Below are positions 1 through 8,706 of a stretch of DNA of 64,000 bases, in pieces. The stretch is from a virus, in the IMG/VR virus record IMGVR_UViG_3300017719_000004, positions 1 to 64,000 of that record. The stretch is one strand, 5' to 3'. Every line of letters starts with the position of its first letter. The stretch's first letter is position 1. The position numbers were made by a program, and so were the translations under genes. A model generated the notes under the pieces. The model was not told the DNA's origin and did no database searches. It saw nothing but the letters and a program-made list of their open reading frames with translations.

Positions 1-298
1 AATGAGATTCTTGAAATTGAGATTGCTCATAGGCGTTCATCCAAATCTCATCAATATATGGACGATCAAATAGTCCAAATTCATCTCTCCATTCTCTTAG
101 AACATCATCATAACGCTTCTTAATCTCTTGAGGGAAAGCTCCTTGAAATTCTGTTCTAACATCACAACTCCATCCTTCGGGAGTTCCATTCATTGAATGA
201 TCTTTCCAAGATGCATACCTATCCAGCATACTTTGTCTTAGATCAGGTGCCTGTAAATTGTATTTGTATAATCGAGTTGGAAATAAATCAGTGTACAT
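1..298 (-). CDS. Putative 2OG-Fe(II) oxygenase family protein, N-terminal part only
   Basis: The ATG is at 298 and the frame stays open to the left edge, giving the first 99 residues. The segment near the edge reads W-M-N-A-Y-x5-F-x-E-S-H, which resembles the W-x-N...F...H stretch just before the iron ligands in small phage 2OG-Fe(II) oxygenases, so the last visible His may be the first ligand. The start abuts the stop of the upstream gene at 299. The catalytic half lies outside the window, so the call rests on the N-terminal pattern and on several other oxygenase-like genes in this window. Substrate unknown. Confidence 0.5.
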   Translation of the reverse strand, partial: MYTDLFPTRLYKYNLQAPDLRQSMLDRYASWKDHSMNGTPEGWSCDVRTEFQGAFPQEIKKRYDDVLREWRDEFGLFDRPYIDEIWMNAYEQSQFQESH

Positions 299-1633
299 TT
301 AACCAAAAATAATGTTTCGTGCGTTTCCAAAATCACCTTTAAGTAATGATTTAAACTGGGGGGAAAGAAATGCTTGGAACTGAGGTTGAGATTTAAAGTC
401 ACCCTTATATCTTAACTCAAGTTCTAAGAGATCTAGTGTACCTGCTCTAACTTTGAAAAATAACTTAGCCGCATTTGATGACTCTGTTTTTGCAGTATCT
501 ATATCAATGGTCTTAGGTTGTCTTTTAAGATAAGCAAGAGCAAGTGCAACGCTATCAATACCAATACAATTACCACTACCTTCCTGAATATTCATGCCGG
601 TAGACTTAGATATTGTAACCTGTCCTACCCCAGTGGTCAAGATAAATTCAAAGTTATTTCTAGTATACTCACTCATCTCATCCATTAATTGTTTCTTAAG
701 GATAAGATTGATTAAGGTATCAGCAAACAATTGCTGATTCGTTTTGATGATAGATAGAAACTGTTTATATAAAGTATTGGGTTGGTTGCCGACTTTACCA
801 AGCCTCATGTTTACATAATCACGCATCGCATTAGTTGTTTTGCGATCAACCTCTTTAGTATTTAAAAGAGCTGGATCACCAATAGCAGATACATCTTTTA
901 GATTAATTAAAGGAACTGTTTGAATCTTACCATTTTTATAGATGCCAATCCTAGTGCTCCAAAGTTTTTCCGGTGGAGCATTTCTAGGATTAGATCCATC
1001 AGGAAGTTGAGCAAGTCCAACTAAAGGACCACTAGTTAATGCGTCCCTAATTACTCCAGCAAAAAAATTCTGTCTAGCTTGCTGCAACTGTGCTTTTATG
1101 GGAGCAAATTGAGGTCCATTCAATACAGTATCAAATGCTTTATTGATTAGAGTCGGGTCCGGTGCAGTTCCTTTTGGTTTTTTCTTTAAAGATACCCCAA
1201 CATAATTAGATCCATACTGAAGAATCAAATCAGAAGAGTTAAAGTCTGCCATACCAAAAGCAGCAAACTTAAATTGCTGAACTTCTTTAGGCCATTGTGT
1301 ACCTGTTAAGTATACCGCATTAGGAGTTGCATTCCCAGATATACCCTTCATTGCAGAATTTGTAGCAAGAAAAGATCTGACTGCTTTTACTGCAGAGATA
1401 CCTACAACAAGATCAGAATAAAACTTATCTTTTTTTGTTGATGGAGTTAAGGTTACTGCTTTCTCAAAATCTTTTTTTACACTACCAGCACCAATAACAG
1501 AGGGACCCGTATACCTCTGATACATGGTGTTGTAAAAGTTTTGAAGGCTTGTCTCATCTTTGACAGCAGCATCCATTTCTAGATTGCTGCATAATGCACA
1601 ACCAGCAAAAAATCCTTCAGACGGTTCGGCCAT
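299..1633 (-). CDS. Conserved phage protein of unknown function (444 aa)
   Basis: I do not recognise a named family with confidence. The protein is soluble with no signal peptide or membrane segment. A Cys pair lies near the N-terminus (C-A-L-C, residues 12-15). Around residues 130-150 the pattern N-S-S-D-L-I-L followed by G-V-S-L-K-K-K resembles the D...(S/E)-x-K core of PD-(D/E)xK nucleases; this is inference only. It has its own upstream intrinsic terminator (1634-1656), so transcription probably reaches it by read-through or from a CTAAATA motif at 1660-1666. The next gene starts one base after its stop. Confidence 0.7.
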   Translation of the reverse strand: MAEPSEGFFAGCALCSNLEMDAAVKDETSLQNFYNTMYQRYTGPSVIGAGSVKKDFEKAVTLTPSTKKDKFYSDLVVGISAVKAVRSFLATNSAMKGISGNATPNAVYLTGTQWPKEVQQFKFAAFGMADFNSSDLILQYGSNYVGVSLKKKPKGTAPDPTLINKAFDTVLNGPQFAPIKAQLQQARQNFFAGVIRDALTSGPLVGLAQLPDGSNPRNAPPEKLWSTRIGIYKNGKIQTVPLINLKDVSAIGDPALLNTKEVDRKTTNAMRDYVNMRLGKVGNQPNTLYKQFLSIIKTNQQLFADTLINLILKKQLMDEMSEYTRNNFEFILTTGVGQVTISKSTGMNIQEGSGNCIGIDSVALALAYLKRQPKTIDIDTAKTESSNAAKLFFKVRAGTLDLLELELRYKGDFKSQPQFQAFLSPQFKSLLKGDFGNARNIIFG

Positions 1634-1656
1634 TAAAAAAAGGGAGTACTACTCCC
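1634..1656 (-). terminator. Intrinsic terminator
   Basis: On the minus strand a 6-bp stem GGGAGT/ACTCCC with a 3-base loop is followed by a run of T residues. The stop codon of the 64-aa gene (1649-1651) lies inside the hairpin, so termination is placed as tightly as possible after that gene and ahead of the 444-aa gene. Confidence 0.75.
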
Positions 1657-1843
1657 TGTTATTTAGATAGTCCTTTTCAGACTGATACGGTGTTATCTCA
1701 CCTGTCCACAGTCTATACCCTTCCTTAACTTCTGGCAAAAGCCACTGGTCCACACGAACACACTGCTCCCAGTTAACAGGGTGAGCACAACTCACCACTA
1801 CAACAGAAAAGAATGCTCGTAGGTGGATCCAGAGACTAAACAT
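1649..1843 (-). CDS. Small protein with N-terminal hydrophobic signal (64 aa)
   Basis: The ATG at 1843 overlaps the final base of the MazG stop codon. The first 20 residues form a hydrophobic segment ending V-V-S-C-A, which fits a signal peptide with a lipobox-like Cys or a single membrane anchor; the rest is polar. No family recognised. A small lipoprotein-like phage protein next to a terminator could be involved in the host envelope or in lysis, but nothing in the sequence proves that. Confidence 0.6.
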   Translation of the reverse strand: MFSLWIHLRAFFSVVVVSCAHPVNWEQCVRVDQWLLPEVKEGYRLWTGEITPYQSEKDYLNNRE

Positions 1844-2520
1844 TATCTGTCGCCAGATTTACGATTTTCTGAATAGTAAGCATCAAAGGTTCCCGTGGGA
1901 TAACGCTTTGACAATTTATCAATATTACGATCAAGAACTTCTTCAAGAGAAATATCAAGTGCCATGCATGCCTGAGCAACATACCACATAACATCGCCCA
2001 ATTCAATCTTTAGATGCTCAATGTTATCTTCTTCCCAAGGCTTTCCTTGGAAAATGATCTTCTTAACAATCTCCATGAACTCACCACCTTCAGCAGAGAT
2101 ACCTACAGCAGCAGTTAGAAGACGCTGAATCTCACAACCACCTGCTTGAAGAGCAGCAATTCTAGCAATAAATTGTGAGGGATCTTTAGAGGGAGCACTG
2201 GTTACTTGATCGACAAACTCAAGGTAACCATCCTTGGGAGGGGTTTGAGAAGAAGTCAAGACTACCGGAATGGTAGGTTCAGGGGAAGCTTCAGGGGGAG
2301 CAGGAGGAGTAGGAGGAACAGGAGTGGGTGGATTTTCAATAGCTGGGTTACCAAGTTGAGCACCCTTAGGATCTTCTGGATTATCAGACCAACCCTCAGT
2401 ACCAGGATCACCAGGTTCTACCTCCCAAAACTCCTTGGCACGAGGACGGCGAGGAGGAGTAGCAGTAGGACGCTGTGGATCGGGTGTCCCATCAGCGATT
2501 GCATTAGAATAAGTAGGCAT
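1843..2520 (-). CDS. mazG: MazG-like nucleotide pyrophosphohydrolase with proline-rich N-terminal extension
   Basis: The C-terminal ~125 residues have the MazG all-alpha NTP-PPase pattern: a helix with E-G-G-E-F-M-E near residue 143 and L-K-I-E-L-G-D-V-M-W-Y near 170-180, supplying the E-x2-E...E-x2-D metal site. MazG enzymes hydrolyse NTPs or dNTPs to monophosphates; in cyanophages the protein is thought to act on host nucleotide pools. The first ~95 residues are a low-complexity Pro/Glu/Ala-rich tract that cyanophage MazG proteins (usually about 130-150 aa, from memory) do not normally carry. It starts just after the upstream stop with no clear Shine-Dalgarno site, so an internal start cannot be fully excluded. 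Confidence 0.85.
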   Translation of the reverse strand: MPTYSNAIADGTPDPQRPTATPPRRPRAKEFWEVEPGDPGTEGWSDNPEDPKGAQLGNPAIENPPTPVPPTPPAPPEASPEPTIPVVLTSSQTPPKDGYLEFVDQVTSAPSKDPSQFIARIAALQAGGCEIQRLLTAAVGISAEGGEFMEIVKKIIFQGKPWEEDNIEHLKIELGDVMWYVAQACMALDISLEEVLDRNIDKLSKRYPTGTFDAYYSENRKSGDR

Positions 2521-2522
2521 AA

Positions 2523-3383
2523 TTATGATTGTGGAGAAGTGAATTGTGGGTGATAATTGAATAATGTATCTAGTCGGAAATGCTCCCAGGTATAAGAAAC
2601 AATATCAGCATTTTTTTCTTCAAAGTCTAAATTTTCTGGTTGAATAGAATAAAAAGCAGATAATACTATTCTTTCCTTATCAGAAAACCAGTTAGGTTTG
2701 ATGTAAGGATTATGAATACACCCTGTGGGATAGACCACAAGGCTATTATACATCATAGTAGCAGAACTTTCAAATTTAAAATCCTCATAGTCATGAACTT
2801 GAAACCATTTATCTATTGACTGTTCCTCATGACGATCATAGAAGTTGATTAAGGTATTTTTATCCTCCCTATTAAAGTCTAAGACATTGTTCTTACCCCT
2901 CCAAGACCAAAATCCAGTAGTTACAGGGTCAGAACTTTTTGAGAGATTGATGTTTGCAACAATGCATGGTCTCTCACTCTCAATACTATCAAATGGATCT
3001 GAATCCATATGAGGATAACAACAAAGTCCCCCAGTAACATCTAATCCCATTGTACCGCTCGTAGCTTGAGTGTACATATCAATTATTGACATGTCATTAA
3101 CACCAAAAATTTTCTTAAATTTTTGAGTAAGTTGATGTCCAAGCATAGAGAAAAGATTTGGAGTGAATTGGTGTGTCATTCCAGGACGAACAATATCACT
3201 ATCATCAAAGTCTTTAGTCTCCCAGTAGTCAAGACTTTCTAAAAACTCTTGAACTTTGTCTGGATAAAGAAAAACATTATTTGCAATAAGGATTGGAACA
3301 TTACCAGGCAGTAAATGATATTCAAACTCAAGGTTATTTACCTCTGAGATTTCTTTCCAAATTTTTGTTGATGAGTTAATCAA
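2523..3383 (-). CDS. DUF6445-like protein, probable 2OG-Fe(II) oxygenase fold (TTG start)
   Basis: About 286 residues. A P-H-M-D-S-D motif mid-protein and a later C-I-H-N-P-Y followed by R-I-V-L-S-A-F-Y match the H-x-D...H...R arrangement of 2OG-Fe(II) dioxygenases; the overall pattern recalls DUF6445 proteins. There is no in-frame ATG near the start. A TTG at 3383 has a well-spaced GAGGG eight bases upstream and overlaps the end of gene 41, so I chose it; a second TTG at 3398 is the alternative. Substrate unknown. Confidence 0.6.
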   Translation of the reverse strand: MINSSTKIWKEISEVNNLEFEYHLLPGNVPILIANNVFLYPDKVQEFLESLDYWETKDFDDSDIVRPGMTHQFTPNLFSMLGHQLTQKFKKIFGVNDMSIIDMYTQATSGTMGLDVTGGLCCYPHMDSDPFDSIESERPCIVANINLSKSSDPVTTGFWSWRGKNNVLDFNREDKNTLINFYDRHEEQSIDKWFQVHDYEDFKFESSATMMYNSLVVYPTGCIHNPYIKPNWFSDKERIVLSAFYSIQPENLDFEEKNADIVSYTWEHFRLDTLFNYHPQFTSPQS

Positions 3384-4758
3384 ATTTAAATCCCTCAAAC
3401 TTATTCTCTTTTGTAAAAGAATCAGCTACATTGTTTTCATCTCCAGAACCAAGTAGAGATCCACCATCCGATTGTTCACAATCGTATAACCTCATCTTAG
3501 CGCGATCTATTCCTACCACAAACCTCTTATTCATTGTTGGATCACCGTATCTATTCTTCAATTGCTTCACCATGATCTGCCCGAGTCCTTCAAGATCTTC
3601 AGATGAAATAAGGGCAAACATAAGATCAGCAGTAGCAGGGAGACCAAAGGACTCACTAGTGTCAGTAATGTCAACATCACTGCTACTATAACCAGAACGA
3701 GTGGTCTGGGTGGCAGAAACGATAGGGACCTGGGCTTCGACAGCCAATCCTCTAAGTTCTTCAGCAATAGCCTTGATATAGCTATAAGAATTGACACCGA
3801 CTGCTCCGCGATACCTAGCGGAAGCACAAATATTAAGGTAGTCAATGAAAATAATATCAGGGCGAAAAGATTTCTTAAGTGCCAGATCGTTGAGAAGAGA
3901 TTTAAAATGGCCACTATGGGCACTTGCTGTTGGATATTCTTTAATTATAAGAGTTCCCTGAGTTTTTGCAGCAACCTTAGATACTTTTGTCTCGAAAAGA
4001 TGACGAGGCAACTCACTCAAATCTCTAATGTTAACATCAAGAAGATTGGCGTCGATTCTCTCAGCAATCTTTTCCTCGGACATCTCCATAGTTATGTAAA
4101 GGACATTCTTTCCCTGAAGAAGTACAGAACTTGCAACATGACACATAAAGAGAGACTTACCAACACCAGTACCAGCTAAACCAATAGTAAGTGTTTTATT
4201 AGGTAGACCACCTTTTGTGATTTTATTAAAGTATTCGAGATCAAATGGAATCTTATTTTCTTTACGATGGTATGATTCGTAGCGTTCCTCATAGTCCGCA
4301 AGATAATCATGTCCGATATGATTATCAAAAGAGACTGCAAGAGCATCCGACAAGATACTGGGAATAGCATCTCTAGTCTTTTTAGAATCTTGCCCGTCAG
4401 CAATTTGAATGGACTCCATCAGAGCCAAATAGATTGCACGGTCGCGACACCACTTCTCAGTAGCATCAAGTAACCACTGAGTATGAGTATCGCTTTGAGT
4501 TAGAACCTCAACCAAATTTAAGGTATCTCTGCATTCCTGTTCAGAAAGATCATCACGATTCTGAACCTCAATACTAAGAATCTCTGGAGTGAGAATCTTA
4601 TCATACTCATTTACAAAAGAACTTATCTCCTCAAAAATAATTTTTTCAGCACGATCATCATAATAATCAGGTTCTATAAAAGGAAGAACCTTTCTGAGAA
4701 ACTCTTCATCATGGATGAGGTTCCTCAGAATAGTCAATTCAATGCGGTCACTCATCAT
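3376..4758 (-). CDS. 41: Replicative DNA helicase gp41 (DnaB-like)
   Basis: A hexameric 5'-3' helicase that unwinds the replication fork and, with the primase, forms the primosome. The 460-residue protein has a DnaB-type N-terminal helical domain, a Walker A motif G-x4-G-V-G-K-S near residue 195, and a Walker B-like F-I-D-Y-L-N near residue 300. Length is close to T4 gp41 (475 aa). The start codon ATGATG overlaps the uvsX stop, so initiation at 4758 or 4755 is equally possible. It is the neighbour of uvsX, as in other cyanomyoviruses. Confidence 0.95.
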   Translation of the reverse strand: MMSDRIELTILRNLIHDEEFLRKVLPFIEPDYYDDRAEKIIFEEISSFVNEYDKILTPEILSIEVQNRDDLSEQECRDTLNLVEVLTQSDTHTQWLLDATEKWCRDRAIYLALMESIQIADGQDSKKTRDAIPSILSDALAVSFDNHIGHDYLADYEERYESYHRKENKIPFDLEYFNKITKGGLPNKTLTIGLAGTGVGKSLFMCHVASSVLLQGKNVLYITMEMSEEKIAERIDANLLDVNIRDLSELPRHLFETKVSKVAAKTQGTLIIKEYPTASAHSGHFKSLLNDLALKKSFRPDIIFIDYLNICASARYRGAVGVNSYSYIKAIAEELRGLAVEAQVPIVSATQTTRSGYSSSDVDITDTSESFGLPATADLMFALISSEDLEGLGQIMVKQLKNRYGDPTMNKRFVVGIDRAKMRLYDCEQSDGGSLLGSGDENNVADSFTKENKFEGFKFD

Positions 4759-5759
4759 TCGCCATAGCTAAATTCTTTGCGAGCAATCTCGTCAAGTTGT
4801 TGCATTACTTCTTCAGTAAAATACTTTTCAGGTTCCTTGTAGACTTGCTTGGCATAGACTTTCTTACCATCAATCTCATAACGACCCGCAACATTCTTCC
4901 AGAGACCCCCAAGTTCTCCTAATTCAAGCAATCCATAATGACGATCAAGTCCACGCTCATCATAGTATAAACGAATAGTGACATCCTTGTTCTCCTTACT
5001 CAGACGAGACTTAGCAGTCTTTGCCTTGATAAGGTTTCCAACGACATCGGTGCCATCTTTTTCTTTTTTCTTGGACAAATAAATGATGGTGGATGCAGCG
5101 TACTTGAGCCCACTACCTCCTCCCATTTCTTTTGTAGGTACATATGCGCCGATGACATCGTAAGTGTGATTGGTAACGATCATAGGTATTTTAGCCTGTC
5201 CCAACTTCAATGTCAACATCCTGAAGGCACCTTTGACCAGTTGTGATTTTGTCATATCACGAACCTGCTTCTCGTCAAGAGCATCACGGATCTCTTTCTC
5301 AGTTGAGAGCATGCCAAGAGAATCTAATACAAACATACATGGTTTGCGCTCTCCTTCGGGTTTCTTTAGATACAAATCAACTGCTTTCAATGCTTTACTA
5401 CGAAACTCTTCGATAGTTACAACATTGACAACTACCAAGCGATCAAGAGGTAGTCCACGGCTCTCCAGAAGAGACTTATTAATTGCTGCCTCAGTGTCAA
5501 AGTAGAGACAATAACCGTCAGGATTAGCGTTAAGGAAATTTTGAACGACGGCGAGGCTAAAGAAAGTTTTGCCAGTGCTAGACTCCCCAGCAATGGCAGT
5601 AATCTTATTCCCAGAACAACCACCAAATATACTACCTGAAACGAGTCCGTTAAAAATGTACGAACCTGTGTCCACATAAGTTTCAGTGTCGTCAATATCT
5701 TTTGCCAGTTGAGTATAGTCATCTCCAATCTCTTTTACAATCTCTTTAAGAAAATCCAT
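4755..5759 (-). CDS. uvsX: RecA-like recombinase UvsX
   Basis: A strand-exchange protein for recombination-dependent replication and repair, working with UvsY and the helicases. The Walker A motif G-E-S-S-T-G-K-T is at about residues 58-65, followed by a Walker B-type segment (M-F-V-L-D-S-L-G) and a conserved P-x-I-V-T-N-H-T region matching the RecA core. At 334 residues it is shorter than T4 UvsX (391). It is flanked by gene 41 downstream and a 55-aa gene upstream, with ATG/stop overlap at the gene 41 junction. Confidence 0.95.
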   Translation of the reverse strand: MDFLKEIVKEIGDDYTQLAKDIDDTETYVDTGSYIFNGLVSGSIFGGCSGNKITAIAGESSTGKTFFSLAVVQNFLNANPDGYCLYFDTEAAINKSLLESRGLPLDRLVVVNVVTIEEFRSKALKAVDLYLKKPEGERKPCMFVLDSLGMLSTEKEIRDALDEKQVRDMTKSQLVKGAFRMLTLKLGQAKIPMIVTNHTYDVIGAYVPTKEMGGGSGLKYAASTIIYLSKKKEKDGTDVVGNLIKAKTAKSRLSKENKDVTIRLYYDERGLDRHYGLLELGELGGLWKNVAGRYEIDGKKVYAKQVYKEPEKYFTEEVMQQLDEIARKEFSYGE

Positions 5760-5927
5760 TCAACTCCATCTCAATGTTTTCAAGTATTCTAGCACATTTT
5801 CACGCACTGACAGCAATTCATTAAAGCATTTTTGGTTATGAGCACAGGATCTAAGTTCTTGATCTGGCTTATGAACGGACTCAATAAAAAGATCAAGTCC
5901 TCTATTCCACTTTTCTTGATCGTTCAT
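5760..5927 (-). CDS. Small hypothetical protein (55 aa)
   Basis: Lies between gene 43 and uvsX. The ATG at 5927 overlaps the gene 43 stop as ATGA, so it is probably translated by coupling. The sequence is charged, mostly helical, with two Cys. No family recognised. A longer in-frame reading upstream lies inside gene 43 and is not needed. Confidence 0.6.
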   Translation of the reverse strand: MNDQEKWNRGLDLFIESVHKPDQELRSCAHNQKCFNELLSVRENVLEYLKTLRWS

Positions 5928-8419
5928 GAGAAGAAGTCCTCTAAAGTTGCAGTTTTTTCTACAGACCACCCAATAGCATCTAGAATTGTCCTCAAAGGTT
6001 CTAAGAATGCCTTGCTAAATTGAAGATCGTAGTCAACATATCTAGTAATATTTAATTCCTTGGGAAAATCTTGAATGAATGAAATAACATTCTCATGAAT
6101 GATATTCGGTTTCTTCAAATAGCAGAATTTAATCTTTTCACCATTTTGAATGAGCGAATACTTGTTAGTGAGATTCGCTTTCTTAATATAATGATTGTAT
6201 AGAAGAGCTCCACGACAGTGGATTGGTGTTCCCTTAGAATAAATGTCCGAAGAGGATTTATATTTTGCAACATCACTGACAGATCTTGGAAAAGAAATGT
6301 CCTCTGGAGTTAGTTGCTTGAATTTCTTACGGCAGTCATCTATGTAGTCTATCATATTATCTTCTGATCCTGACATCATAATCTTAAAAGAATCTTTAAG
6401 CATTTGACGGCAGGGTGCAGGTGTCGATGACTTGACAGCCTCGATACCCATCACTTTTAATTTTGGTTCAGAGTACTGAACGCCCTCACTGTTCCATACA
6501 TTTAGAATATATCTCTTCTTAGCAGTCCAGATACCGCGATCAGCGATATTCTCCCGCTTCATTTGCATTTTTTGTTCGTATGCTGAGACATAATTCGCCA
6601 GATTTTCATACGACTTATCGATGTATGGCTCCAGCTTGTCTTGACAGATCTTGTCAAGTAACGCCACAACTGCTGCTTTATCGCCAGACTTATTACCAAG
6701 AAATTTAGTAACAAGAGGTCCGAGATTAAGATAAATTGAGTCGGTGTCAGATGCGATAACATAGTCTTCACCATCTGTAGACAAAAGTTTATTTAGATAC
6801 TGATTCATCTTGGTCTCAATCCAGCGAATAGAGACCTGACCAGACAGAGTAATAGCTTCTGCGTTCGCTAATTTGAAGTACCTGAAATATTGATTACCAA
6901 TAGCACCATAAGCAGAGTTAAGAGAAATCTTCTTCGCCATTTGAATGTTGTTACATCTAGCGATTTCCTTTTTAAGTGCTTCAGTAGGCGTCTTCTCATA
7001 CTCCTGCTTGGCTTTGAGCATACGCTTTTTAAAGATGACCCGCTCACCATACATCTTCTCCATCAACTCTGGCAAAAATCCCTTCTTATTTTTACGGAAC
7101 ATAGCACCGTTTGCACAGACGGCATTGTCCTTATACAACTCAAAGTTTATTTCCTCATTAAGAATTTTATCAACAGTTGCTGTTGGATGTTTCTCGTCGA
7201 GGAGGGTCTCTGGAGAGATGTTGTACTGCATAATAAGGTGAGGGTAAAGAGAGTTAAGGTCAAAAGACACAACCCAATCATAAACTCCCGGAATCGGTTC
7301 CTTAACATATGCACCTGCATACTTTTCATCCTTATCAGTTTTTTCTTTGGGAGGAATAACAATACCTTTTTTCTTCAGGTAGTTGTAGATTATAGTATCC
7401 CACATCCTTACCTGATAGAAGACATCATTATAATTTACCTTGGCATCATATGCCATAGTTAATGCTAGCTCGATCAACTTCATCTTGTCCTCAAGACGGT
7501 CTACGAGCTCGACATCGATAATGTTGTATTCTACAAATTTCTGCCAACCATGTGTATAGAAATCTTTAAAGGTATCATACTCAGAGTGGTCAAGTTTTTT
7601 CTGACCGAGTTCTACATTAGCAATATGATCAAGACGATATGATTCCTGATTAGTATAAGTAAATTTCTTATACAGATCAAGATAATCTAACTGAGTAATA
7701 CCACCAATATCATAGAAGACTTGTCTACGACCCTTAATATAAACTTCTTTTTGCGATACTAATCCCCAAGGAGATAACCTTTTAGCAATCTTCTCTCCAA
7801 GAACACGATCAATACGCTTTGCAATAAATGGAATATCGAAAAGCTGAATATTCCAACCGGTAACAACATCAGGTGTATTTTCCATCCACCAGTTGATGAA
7901 AGAACTTAGAAGATCTCGCTCGTTATTGAATTGAATATAGCGAACATTATCTTGCTTGATCTTAAATGGACCTTGCCCCCAAGTTGTGATCTCCTTTGTA
8001 TTATAATCCTGGATTGTAATCAGCAGAATCTCTTGGTCTGCTGCTTCAACATCAGGAAATCCATTTTCAGCACGAGTTTCAATGTCAACAGTAATAAGAC
8101 GAATCTTACTAGCGTCAAATTTAATTTCATCTTGAGGATACTTATCAGAAATATACTGATAGATATACCTTTCATTACCATAGACCTTAAAGTTGTCTAT
8201 CTCACCATAGCTTTTTAAAAACTCCCTACAGTCAGAGACGAAACCAGGTTTAATTGGTTCGACATAATCACCATCGAGAGTTTTATGGTATGTTTTCTTT
8301 TTGGCAGGAACAAATAATGTGGGTTTGTATTTTTCACGAAACTGAATGTACTCACCATTATCATAAGCACGAACGAGGAACTGGTCCCCGATCATTTGTA
8401 CATTAGTGTAAAATTTCAT
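5924..8419 (-). CDS. 43: DNA polymerase gp43 (family B)
   Basis: The replicative polymerase with 3'-5' proofreading. Visible motifs: exonuclease I D-I-E-T near residues 112-115; exonuclease II-like G-W-N-I-Q-L-F-D; polymerase motif A D-L-N-S-L-Y-P near 388-394; motif B N-S-A-Y-G near 500; and motif C D-T-D-S near 556. The motifs are complete and no inserts or inteins are seen. 831 residues against 898 in T4 gp43. It sits downstream of two small Sm-like genes and hsp20 rather than directly after regA. Confidence 0.97.
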   Translation of the reverse strand: MKFYTNVQMIGDQFLVRAYDNGEYIQFREKYKPTLFVPAKKKTYHKTLDGDYVEPIKPGFVSDCREFLKSYGEIDNFKVYGNERYIYQYISDKYPQDEIKFDASKIRLITVDIETRAENGFPDVEAADQEILLITIQDYNTKEITTWGQGPFKIKQDNVRYIQFNNERDLLSSFINWWMENTPDVVTGWNIQLFDIPFIAKRIDRVLGEKIAKRLSPWGLVSQKEVYIKGRRQVFYDIGGITQLDYLDLYKKFTYTNQESYRLDHIANVELGQKKLDHSEYDTFKDFYTHGWQKFVEYNIIDVELVDRLEDKMKLIELALTMAYDAKVNYNDVFYQVRMWDTIIYNYLKKKGIVIPPKEKTDKDEKYAGAYVKEPIPGVYDWVVSFDLNSLYPHLIMQYNISPETLLDEKHPTATVDKILNEEINFELYKDNAVCANGAMFRKNKKGFLPELMEKMYGERVIFKKRMLKAKQEYEKTPTEALKKEIARCNNIQMAKKISLNSAYGAIGNQYFRYFKLANAEAITLSGQVSIRWIETKMNQYLNKLLSTDGEDYVIASDTDSIYLNLGPLVTKFLGNKSGDKAAVVALLDKICQDKLEPYIDKSYENLANYVSAYEQKMQMKRENIADRGIWTAKKRYILNVWNSEGVQYSEPKLKVMGIEAVKSSTPAPCRQMLKDSFKIMMSGSEDNMIDYIDDCRKKFKQLTPEDISFPRSVSDVAKYKSSSDIYSKGTPIHCRGALLYNHYIKKANLTNKYSLIQNGEKIKFCYLKKPNIIHENVISFIQDFPKELNITRYVDYDLQFSKAFLEPLRTILDAIGWSVEKTATLEDFFS

Positions 8420-8706
8420 TCACTGGTAAGTTCGGTGTATGCTTCGAGAATAAATGTCTCTGGGTTAACTAGAGTTAGAATAGTATCGCTTTGAATTCTA
8501 CACTTCTTATCGGAGGAAATATTCAGCACTTTCCAAGGTGTCAAACGATCCTTGTAGTCTCCATCAAAATCGTCATCTTGAATTACAAACTCATAAGGGT
8601 TTTCTAATTCACAGTCAGGCTCACCAATGTCAGCACCAACTTCCTCAATTCCAGCGATAATACACTTGTAGTCTTCTTTAAATACAATGACTTTAATTTG
8701 TGACAT
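8416..8706 (-). CDS. Small protein, possible Sm-like fold (96 aa)
   Basis: The ATG is at 8706 and overlaps the stop of the previous gene; its own stop overlaps the gene 43 start. It is acidic, with an N-terminal beta strand, a central N-P-Y motif, then L-T-P-W and a terminal N-P-E...A-Y-T-E-L. This layout parallels the adjacent 104-aa gene and, more loosely, the 143-aa protein at 27048-27479. I infer a paralogous set; function unknown. Its position next to the polymerase suggests a role around replication or its regulation. Confidence 0.65.
   Translation of the reverse strand: MSQIKVIVFKEDYKCIIAGIEEVGADIGEPDCELENPYEFVIQDDDFDGDYKDRLTPWKVLNISSDKKCRIQSDTILTLVNPETFILEAYTELTSE

Noticed and set aside
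6890-7462. Plus-strand ORF of 190 codons inside DNA polymerase
   Set aside because: Antisense shadow of gene 43; hydrophobic composition follows from the complementary codons, and gene 43 motifs cover the region.
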